This document shows positions 54,541-61,127 of a stretch of 64,000 nt of DNA, piece by piece; within the stretch, counting starts at the first letter, position 1, and each line of letters begins with the position of its first letter. Both the position numbers and the translations under genes were made by a program. Source of the stretch: Corynebacterium phocae (GTDB taxonomy: Bacteria > Actinomycetota > Actinomycetes > Mycobacteriales > Mycobacteriaceae); assembly GCF_008693075.1 (NCBI RefSeq), contig NZ_VXKJ01000043.1:186001-250000 (forward strand), read 5' to 3'. The notes under the pieces are model-generated. The model ran no database searches and was not told the DNA's origin. It worked only from the letters and a program-made list of their open reading frames with translations.

Positions 54541-54924
54541 CTAGGTTGTGAAATTGGTTCGGATTATTTTCAGCCCGGCGCGGTAGGCGTTTTGCCCCGC
54601 GCCGGTTGAGGCATAGCATTTTGCCTCGTCACTGTCGATCGGTAGTGAGACCCTAGCGGTCTGGGAGACGCGGTCAGACTGAGCTGGGATAGTGATGGCC
54701 TGGACGCGGGAGTCGTAGACCCCGTCCGGGAGGTAGAAAAACCACAGCCCGGCGCGCCCCGTCCAGGTGAGCACTAGCTCCAAGTTGCCCTTGGGTAGTG
54801 GCATGTAGTGCTCTCCCACAGCGGTGGTGGTGTTAGTGTCGGTGACTTTTAGCCATCCTCCCTGCGACTGGGGGCGCAGCACGTACTCCTGGATCGGGTT
54901 GATGAACTCAATTTCGGTGGTCAT
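54541..54924 (-). CDS. Tail-associated beta-rich protein, array copy 5 (divergent)
   Basis: A 127-residue protein with a predicted beta-sandwich-like pattern (LPKGNLELVLTWTGRAGLWFFYLPDGVYDSRVQAITIP, then TARVSLPIDSDEAKCYASTG and AGLKII). The strand spacing follows that of the four upstream genes, so I read it as the most diverged copy of one domain. It has no poly-G tract. Its role is probably host contact at the tail tip, inferred from position between fibre and lysis genes. Confidence 0.68.
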   Translation of the reverse strand: MTTEIEFINPIQEYVLRPQSQGGWLKVTDTNTTTAVGEHYMPLPKGNLELVLTWTGRAGLWFFYLPDGVYDSRVQAITIPAQSDRVSQTARVSLPIDSDEAKCYASTGAGQNAYRAGLKIIRTNFTT

Positions 54925-54940
54925 ACTGCCACCGCCCTAG

Positions 54941-55336
54941 CTAGGTCAGATACCCCAGAGGTATCACCTGGACTGACGCGGTGCCCTCCATGTCGGCCTG
55001 GCCGGAGTTTGAGCGTGGAGTCGCCACGACTGCGACTGTGGCCCCCTCGGTGGCCTGCACCGTCACCGGCGTAGACCGGCGAGGACGGCCACTCGAGTCG
55101 GCGGGAATCTCGCACAAGACAAGATTCTTTCCTGCACTGGATGACCGATACCAGATGGCCACTGACTCGGGGCCTGTGTACGCCAGCGTGAGCTGGTACA
55201 CACCCACTGGCAGAAGTTGCTTGAATTTTCCCTCGTGCCTGCTGCCTGCCACCGGCATCATGTACGCGCTGCTGCTCGTATGCTCGTACAGCATGACTAG
55301 TGGGGCCATGGTCTCCATGTCCTCTAGCGTGGTCAT
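54941..55336 (-). CDS. Tail-associated beta-rich protein, array copy 4
   Basis: A 131-residue protein closely related to the gene at 55736-56113: MTTLEDMETMAPLVMLYEHTS, LPVGVYQLTLAYTGPESVAIWYRSS, EIPADSSGRPRRSTPVTVQATEG, and ASVQVIPLG. The loop after EIP is RPRR rather than a G-tract, so this copy is in one frame throughout. Gaps to its neighbours are under 20 bases, so it belongs to the tail operon. Function unknown. Confidence 0.75.
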   Translation of the reverse strand: MTTLEDMETMAPLVMLYEHTSSSAYMMPVAGSRHEGKFKQLLPVGVYQLTLAYTGPESVAIWYRSSSAGKNLVLCEIPADSSGRPRRSTPVTVQATEGATVAVVATPRSNSGQADMEGTASVQVIPLGYLT

Positions 55337-55350
55337 TTAGACCACCTGCC

Positions 55351-55718
55351 CTAGCTGGTGAGCGGTATCGCGGTGATGGAGCCGGAGTTGTCGCCGTCCC
55401 CGTCGTAGGGCTGATGAAAATACAGGTAGACCTGGTCGCCCTCCAAAGCCGCGAGAGGAACCACCACAGACTGTCGGAGACGCACCCCCCCCCCGCTGTT
55501 TTCGCAGGTGAGGGAATATCTTTGAGCTTGTGGTACTTCCCGGCGCGATACAGCCCCAGGAAGACTTCCTCTTCACCGAAGTACGATGCCAGGAGCTGGC
55601 ATGGGCCAGGCTGTAGTCGTAGCTTCGTGTACCGGGTTTCCACGTGCTCGAAGTGTTTTTCACCCGTCCCCCGTGGTACGAATACCGCGCCGTAGGGAGT
55701 CATGTCAGTGGTACTCAC
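55351..55718 (-). CDS. Tail-associated beta-rich protein, array copy 3, split across two frames at G10
   Basis: GTG 55718 (GGAGG upstream) reads MSTTDMTPYGAVFVPRG...LQPGPCQLLASYFGEEEVFLGLYRAGKYHKLKDIP and then meets ten G (55485-55494). Past it, the family sequence (VVVPLAALEGDQVYLYF ... GSITAIPLTS, stop at 55351) lies one frame back, so a -1 shift, or 8 or 11 G, restores a 122-residue protein. Without a shift the ribosome runs through the next gene to 54921. Homology to the copy at 56128 on both sides of the tract shows both halves are coding. Confidence 0.8.
55485..55494 (-). repeat. Poly-G tract (10) in array copy 3
   Basis: Ten consecutive G on the coding strand. In the start frame the tract is read GCG GGG GGG GGG TGC; the family C-terminus needs the -1 frame after it. 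Confidence 0.9.
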
Positions 55719-55735
55719 CTAGACCACCTCCACTG

Positions 55736-56113
55736 CTAGCCGAGAGGGATGACCTGTAGTGACGCCGTGGATGACTGGTCCGCGCCCCGGTTGGAGTACG
55801 GCACCGTGATGACCGAGACAGTGGTGTTCTCCCCGGCCTGGATGATGATTGGTGCTGACCTGCGGGGTTTCCCGGAGGTATCCTCCGCGATATGACACAC
55901 GTCGTGGTAGCCCTCGTTTTCCGGCCGATACCGGATAAACGCCTGCTCCGGCCCCGTGTACGCCAGCGAGAGCTGATACACCCCCGGCTCCATCTTCATG
56001 GAGGTTCCCGACAGTGGTGAGCCCGGCACCGGCAGCATGTACGTGTGCCGCGTGGTGTGCTGCATCCGTACCGCGTAGGGGACGAGATTCTCCATGTCCT
56101 CCCAGGTGGCCAT
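55736..56113 (-). CDS. Tail-associated beta-rich protein, array copy 2
   Basis: A 125-residue close paralogue of copy 4 (MATWEDMENLVPYAVRMQHTT, MEPGVYQLSLAYTGPEQAFIRYRP, HIAEDTSGKPRRSAPIIIQAGENTTVSVI, ASLQVIPLG). It follows copy 1 and precedes copy 3, so the array alternates two sub-types (1-2-1-2), as expected from duplication of a two-gene unit. It is in one frame throughout. Confidence 0.75.
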   Translation of the reverse strand: MATWEDMENLVPYAVRMQHTTRHTYMLPVPGSPLSGTSMKMEPGVYQLSLAYTGPEQAFIRYRPENEGYHDVCHIAEDTSGKPRRSAPIIIQAGENTTVSVITVPYSNRGADQSSTASLQVIPLG

Positions 56114-56127
56114 TTACACCACCTCGG

Positions 56128-56483
56128 CTAGGTTGGGGCGAGAGGGTAGACCGTGATAGACCCTGTGGGCTGGCCTTCGCCGTCCCACTTCGACTGCATG
56201 AGGAGAAAGATTTGATCGCCTTCCAGCGCTCCGAACGACACAAACGCTGGGGAACGCGACCCCCCCCCCGCCGCTTTGGAATCTCCGTGAGCTTCTCAAA
56301 TTTTCCACCACGAGCGAGCAAAACAGACACGCCCTCATCGCCCGTATACGTGGCTTGCGCCATCACAGGCCCCGGCTTGAGCTCAATCCGGCCAGGAGCA
56401 TCACCCACCGCCGTGAAATACGCACTCCCCTCACTATGAGGGGTAAAAACTCTGCCATACGGCAGTAAAACATCAGTACTCAT
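56128..56483 (-). CDS. Tail-associated beta-rich protein, array copy 1, split across two frames at G10
   Basis: ATG 56483 reads MSTDVLLPYGRVFTPHSEG...LKPGPVMAQATYTGDEGVSVLLARGGKFEKLTEIP, then ten G (56260-56269). The family C-terminus (FVSFGALEGDQIFLLMQSKWDGEGQPTGSITVYPLAPT, stop at 56128) is in the -1 frame. Restoring frame gives about 118 residues. The unshifted frame runs to 55719 across copy 2. The tract falls at the same structural loop as in copy 3 but in a different codon phase, so the match is not simply copied codon register. Confidence 0.8.
56260..56269 (-). repeat. Poly-G tract (10) in array copy 1
   Basis: Ten consecutive G on the coding strand. In the start frame it is read CGG GGG GGG GGT; the family C-terminus needs the -1 frame after it. 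Confidence 0.9.
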
Positions 56484-56501
56484 AAATTCCCTTTCTTAGG
56501 A

Positions 56502-59450
56502 TTAGTCAAAATTAATAGTCTTGCCAGTGATGGGGTCTTTTATGCCCTTGCCCTGGTAGTAACGCTTGTACCGACTATCAGACGGCCAGCGCGGATAGAC
56601 CGTGACCACCACCGGGTACTCAGAATCTCCACCCGAATCGTCTGCAACGTCCACCCAAATCTCTAGCTTCCCAGAACCCGACACTGTCTCACCGTTGAGC
56701 TGAAACGTGTGATTAACGTACACATCGTGCACGCGTGCATTACCTGACAATGTGGCTACGCCTACCCAATCTCCTGGCACAAACTCGAAGCGCATTTTGG
56801 CGGGATAACTCCCACCCCCCGAGTGGTGATGGGAGGTGACATAGCCCATGGACACGCCCATGTGGTCGGGCAATTTTTTAGGTATGCGGGTAAATTTCGG
56901 GAACAGCAATTCGAACGCTTTTGGCGTCCGAAACTCCTGTAGCCACAGTGCGTCTGAGTTGGACTTCACGGTGGCCTCGAGTGCGTCCTGGGCGTCTCGC
57001 CTCGCAATTTCCGCGAGCTTTCGCTGCTGCTCTGACTGGGAGCGAGCCTGCTCCGCCTTAGCGCGCTCTGATTCTGCTGCGGAGCGTTTCTGCTCCGCAC
57101 CATCACGGGCGGACTCGGCACCGGCACGTGCGGACTCCGCACGTGAGCGGGCACCCTCCGCCAACGACCGTTGTTCCTCGGCGAGCTGGCGTTGAATCTC
57201 AGCCAGACGGCGTTCATCTTCGGCCACGGCACGGGCGGCTTCAGCACTAGCCATGCTGGCGAAAGACGAGTGCATGGCACTGAACGCCTTACGGCGGGAC
57301 TCCTCAGACTTGTTACGGTACTGCTCCGCAGCAGACCTGGCCTGCTCGGCGCTAGACCTGGCCGACTCAGCCGTATCCCTGGCCTGCTCAGCGCGGGAGC
57401 GCGCCGTCTCAGCCGTATCCCTAGCCTGCTCCGCACCATACCGTGCCCGCTCAGCATTAGCCCTCTCAGACTCAGCAGTCTGCCGGTTACGGTCCGCCAG
57501 CACACGCTGCTCCTCCGCACCAGCACGAGCAGACTCCGCACTAGCCCTAGCTGTCTCGGCAGTATCGCGAGCAGACTCAGCACTAGCCCTAGCTGTCTCA
57601 GCCGTATCACGGGCAGACTCAGCCTGGGCGCGAGCGCGCTCAGCCAGCTCGCGCTGCCCCTCCGCGAGGGAGCGTTGTTCCTCAGCCAGCTTGCGCTCAA
57701 TTTCTGCCAGACGGCGTTCATCTTCGGCCACGGCACGGGCGGCTTCAGCACTAGCCATGCTGGCAAACGATGAGTGCATGGCCGAGAACGCCTTACGCCT
57801 AGACTTCTCAGATTCGTTACGCTGCGTCTCCGCCTCATTACGAAAACCCTCAGCCTGGTTGCGCTGCTGCTCCGCCTGCCGCAACGCCTCCTGAGACAAC
57901 TCCCGCGCCCGCGTAGCTGCCGTAGACGCAGCCTGCGCAGCCTGACTAGCCGACTGGCTAGCCTGACTCGCCTCACTAGACGCCTCGGACGCCTGCGAAG
58001 CCCGGCGCGCGACATCGGCAACCTCACTGGCCTTAGCTGCCGCCTCCCGGCTAGCCTGACGTGCCGCCGTAGAGTGACTAGCTGCCTGGTCACTATGACG
58101 CTTAGCTAGCTCACTGAGGCGCTGTGAGTTCTCCGCGAACTCCCCGGCCTGGGCAGACCGTGCACCCGCCTGGTCGGAATACTCGCTAGCGCGGGTACTG
58201 GCAGCCCTGGCCTCCTGGCTGGCCGTAGTGGCCTGCTGGCTCGCGGCCTGCGCAGCAGTGGAGTGCTCACCAGCCTGGGCACTATGACGCCCCGCCTGCT
58301 CACTCGACTGGCTGGCCTGCTGGCTAGCCGCCTGGGCAGACTGAGAGTGCTCACCGGCCTGGGCACTATGACGCCCCGCCTGCTCACTAGCCTGCTGTGC
58401 AGCACTAGAGTGGCCACTCGCGGCGCGGGAAAACTCTTCCGCCCGGTCACGGTACGACAGAGAAAGCTCACTGGCGGCACTTGCCTGCTCACTGGCCGTA
58501 GTGGCCTGCTCCGCAAGGCCTGCGACTTCCCGCGCCTTAGTTGCAGCCTGGTCACTAGCCTGCCGAGCAGCCTGGGAATACTCACCGGCCTGGGCACTAT
58601 GACGCCCCGCAATCTCACTCAGGCGCTGCGAATTCTCCGCAAACTCACCCGCCTGCGCAGAATACCCCGCAGCCTCCAACGACCACTCGTGAGCCTTAGC
58701 AGACTCCACCCCAGCAGACTCAGAAAACCCCGCAGCAGCCTCCGAAAAAGCCCTAGCACGCTCCGAATAATCCACCACCTGGGCGCGGGCCTCACCCGCA
58801 ATCCGCTTAGCCTCCACCGCGTCAGACCTAGCAGACTCAGCCACGCGCTTCACCTCAGCCGTAACCCCACGAACCTTGCCCAGGGACTCCTCCAAACGCC
58901 GCTTATCGGCCTCAATCCTGCGCTCCCGCTCAAGGTTATAGGCGGCACCTCCACGCCGGTCCACAATCAGCTGCGACCCCACCGCGACCTCAACGCGCAC
59001 ACCAGAAGCACCATCGCCCACGCGATGAATCGACTTCACCGGCAACTCCAAACGACGTCCCCACATAGACACGGGAACAACATCACCGACACGGAAATCA
59101 ACACCCGGCACCAGTGGGGAGTAACCCTCCGGCCCTACTAATTGTGAGACGGTGGCCTCACCTTTGACCTGCTCCGCTACATCATCAAGAGTCTGCTCAA
59201 CCGTGCTGGTGCCGTCTACGGCGTCCACAGCAACGTCTTTGCGCACCCACCGGCGTCCAAACCTATCCGGCGTGACGCCCTGTAGCTGAGCTACGTAGCC
59301 TTGTGCGCGGCCTTCTTCTAGCTCTGGCTTGTCTGCGTAGTCATCTGGCCACCGGACTTTCCACGCCCCATAGACGTAGGACGCAGCACGGGTTACCATC
59401 TGCAAAGATCCGCCGGAGACTTGCAGCGCTGGGATATTCGCTACTGCCAT
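56502..59450 (-). CDS. Long coiled-coil tail fibre/minor tail protein
   Basis: A 982-residue protein. The N-terminal 170 residues (MAVANIPALQVSGGSLQMVTRAASYVYGAWKVRW) form a beta-rich attachment domain. About 600 residues of Ala/Glu/Arg/Ser-rich helical repeats follow (AESARDTAETARASAESARD; SAQAGEHSQAAQAAS). A 50-residue block (RRKAFSAMHSSFASMASAEAARAVAEDERRLAEI) occurs twice. The last 150 residues form a distinct tip (PKKLPDHMGVSMGYVTSHHHSGGGSYP). The layout suits a trimeric fibre. ATG 59450 overlaps the previous gene by 10 bases. Confidence 0.82.
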   Translation of the reverse strand: MAVANIPALQVSGGSLQMVTRAASYVYGAWKVRWPDDYADKPELEEGRAQGYVAQLQGVTPDRFGRRWVRKDVAVDAVDGTSTVEQTLDDVAEQVKGEATVSQLVGPEGYSPLVPGVDFRVGDVVPVSMWGRRLELPVKSIHRVGDGASGVRVEVAVGSQLIVDRRGGAAYNLERERRIEADKRRLEESLGKVRGVTAEVKRVAESARSDAVEAKRIAGEARAQVVDYSERARAFSEAAAGFSESAGVESAKAHEWSLEAAGYSAQAGEFAENSQRLSEIAGRHSAQAGEYSQAARQASDQAATKAREVAGLAEQATTASEQASAASELSLSYRDRAEEFSRAASGHSSAAQQASEQAGRHSAQAGEHSQSAQAASQQASQSSEQAGRHSAQAGEHSTAAQAASQQATTASQEARAASTRASEYSDQAGARSAQAGEFAENSQRLSELAKRHSDQAASHSTAARQASREAAAKASEVADVARRASQASEASSEASQASQSASQAAQAASTAATRARELSQEALRQAEQQRNQAEGFRNEAETQRNESEKSRRKAFSAMHSSFASMASAEAARAVAEDERRLAEIERKLAEEQRSLAEGQRELAERARAQAESARDTAETARASAESARDTAETARASAESARAGAEEQRVLADRNRQTAESERANAERARYGAEQARDTAETARSRAEQARDTAESARSSAEQARSAAEQYRNKSEESRRKAFSAMHSSFASMASAEAARAVAEDERRLAEIQRQLAEEQRSLAEGARSRAESARAGAESARDGAEQKRSAAESERAKAEQARSQSEQQRKLAEIARRDAQDALEATVKSNSDALWLQEFRTPKAFELLFPKFTRIPKKLPDHMGVSMGYVTSHHHSGGGSYPAKMRFEFVPGDWVGVATLSGNARVHDVYVNHTFQLNGETVSGSGKLEIWVDVADDSGGDSEYPVVVTVYPRWPSDSRYKRYYQGKGIKDPITGKTINFD

Positions 59451-60355
59451 AATGGCTCTCCAATCTTCTTCACAATGACACGGCCCACCGCGTAATCCTC
59501 GTCCCACTGGCCTGTTCGGGTAGGGAACTCCCCATCACCCGGCCACCACGGCACAACCTGCACGGAGACACCAAACAGCAACGCCGGTTCAGCCAGCACC
59601 TCCCACAGTGTGCGGTCATCGCGGTTAATCACGACCTCCGTGTCCGTATCCGGGGTGGGCGTCCAGTCAACCACCAAATGCGGGCGGTCAAACCCATGCA
59701 GCCGCCCCACGGCGTCTAGAGAGTCCTGAATAATCCGCCTGATCGTTTCCACAGCCGGGCCCTTGCTCGTATGCCCATAGAACATTGTGGCCTCCTGCAC
59801 CGGTGCAAGCGTCCTGGGCTGTGCGTAGCCCTTACCGGACTCGGCTTTAGACGCGTCCTCACGCCACTGGGTGAACTCCACATCACCCCACGTGCCCGGC
59901 ACTGATGGACACGGGCACCAGTTCAGCAGCTCATTCATGTGCGTGGCCTGCACGTCCACTGACAGGGGGCCGAGGGCGTCGCCCACTGCGCCGGGAATAT
60001 CCACAAGATACCCCTCCCGGTCAAGACTCCCGCCTGGCCCCTGAACCACAATCATCATTGTGCGGTCCGTTGCCGGCACTAGGGCACTCGTCTGCTCATC
60101 TTGACGGCCCAGGCTGTCGCCAAAGATAAGCTCCGCCACCGGGGACGTGAGTTTCTCATCAACGGCGGTAGGGATCGTCAGTGACAACTCCGCCGTATCC
60201 AAGTTCGTGACCGTGGCGTCCAGGCCAGTGACGGCAAGGTCTGCAACCGGCTCACCCTCGCCGTTGCATAGGCCAACCCACTGCCCAGTGTCCTGCGCTA
60301 CCTGTAGGGCGTGTAGGCGGCGGTATGACCACTCCTGCCGGGTTAGAGCGCCCAT
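59441..60355 (-). CDS. Phage minor tail protein (Gp37-like)
   Basis: A 304-residue protein with WSYRRLHALQVAQDTGQWVGLCNGEGEPVADLAVTGLDATVTNLDTAELSLTIP at the N-terminus and a C-terminal GVSVQVVPWWPGDGEFPTR. This is the pattern of the ReqiPepy6 Gp37-like tail proteins of actinophages, which sit at the tail tip after the distal tail protein. It overlaps both neighbours by 10-13 bases, consistent with coupled expression in the tail operon. Confidence 0.75.
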   Translation of the reverse strand: MGALTRQEWSYRRLHALQVAQDTGQWVGLCNGEGEPVADLAVTGLDATVTNLDTAELSLTIPTAVDEKLTSPVAELIFGDSLGRQDEQTSALVPATDRTMMIVVQGPGGSLDREGYLVDIPGAVGDALGPLSVDVQATHMNELLNWCPCPSVPGTWGDVEFTQWREDASKAESGKGYAQPRTLAPVQEATMFYGHTSKGPAVETIRRIIQDSLDAVGRLHGFDRPHLVVDWTPTPDTDTEVVINRDDRTLWEVLAEPALLFGVSVQVVPWWPGDGEFPTRTGQWDEDYAVGRVIVKKIGEPLWQ

Positions 60356-61122
60356 GGCGTGTCAACTCCAATCGACCAGAGGAAAGATGAACCGGCCGGG
60401 GCCGTGAACGTTCGGGACTCGCCTGGTGGCACCATCTCACCCAGGACCTCACCGAACATGGAACGCCACAGCGCTTCATCCATGTCCCCGTTATCGTCCG
60501 TCACTGCGTAGAAGGCTGCCGGGTCAAGATTTAGGCGGCGTGACTGCTCAACCGTAGGCAAGGTGAACCTTGCCCCGGATGGCACAATGACCTCACCACC
60601 GGTAGTCCACCGAACAGTGGGGTAGATAAGGTCCGCGCCGGAGTTAGTGATGGTGACCCGCCCACCGGGCTTAGAGTAGTCTCGCTGCCAGGTAGATACG
60701 TCACGAACCAGGGGGATACCCACCTGGATAAACGGCGCGCCTAGAGAACTGACATCCGGCAATCCTTGCCCATCAGGAAGGCGAACCTTGGAGCGGTACT
60801 CCACCCCCTCCGGGGAGGTCACTACCAGCGTTGAGTACCGCTCCGCACTAAACGCGCCGTAGAAGTCACGCAGCAACTCCTCAGCCGTCTTATCGCGGGT
60901 AGGGCGAACCCCCACCATCATCACACCCTCGGAGGGCTGTACCACGGAACGCCCCGGAATGAGTCGCACACCAGAACGCTCCGTAGTCGAGAACGTGGAT
61001 GCGGAACGAATAGCAGAGAACCCCGGTAGGCCGTCCACGCGGACGGTAACACCACCGGTACAACCGCGGCCCAGCAACTCCCACTGCTGGCCGGTGAAGG
61101 CCTCTAAATCAATCCTCCACAT
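60343..61122 (-). CDS. Phage distal tail (Dit-like) protein
   Basis: A 259-residue protein with the Dit layout: a beta-rich N-terminal half (GVTVRVDGLPGFSAIRSASTFSTTERSGVRLIPG) and a galectin-like C-terminal half (VTITNSGADLIYPTVRWTTGGEVIVPSG ... LWSIGVD). Position directly after the tape measure and before the Gp37-like gene supports a baseplate hub role. Sequence similarity alone is modest. Confidence 0.75.
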   Translation of the reverse strand: MWRIDLEAFTGQQWELLGRGCTGGVTVRVDGLPGFSAIRSASTFSTTERSGVRLIPGRSVVQPSEGVMMVGVRPTRDKTAEELLRDFYGAFSAERYSTLVVTSPEGVEYRSKVRLPDGQGLPDVSSLGAPFIQVGIPLVRDVSTWQRDYSKPGGRVTITNSGADLIYPTVRWTTGGEVIVPSGARFTLPTVEQSRRLNLDPAAFYAVTDDNGDMDEALWRSMFGEVLGEMVPPGESRTFTAPAGSSFLWSIGVDTPWAL

Positions 61123-61127
61123 TCCGA

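Noticed and set aside
54921..55718. A 265-residue continuous ORF from the copy 3 start
   Set aside because: Only its first 75 or so residues are homologous to the paralogue. Beyond the G-tract it is an out-of-frame reading that runs across the separate gene at 54941-55336.
55719..56483. A 254-residue continuous ORF from the copy 1 start
   Set aside because: Same reason: after the G-tract it reads through the gene at 55736-56113 in the wrong frame, and no residue pattern is shared with the copy 3 extension.
56966..58618. Long alternative-frame and opposite-strand ORFs across the fibre gene
   Set aside because: They are by-products of the repetitive, G+C-rich coiled-coil coding sequence and are dominated by Arg, Leu and Ser.
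58263..59141. A 292-residue plus-strand ORF opposite the fibre gene
   Set aside because: Antisense to a well-supported coding region, composed mainly of Leu, Arg, Ser and Thr; no start signal or family motif.
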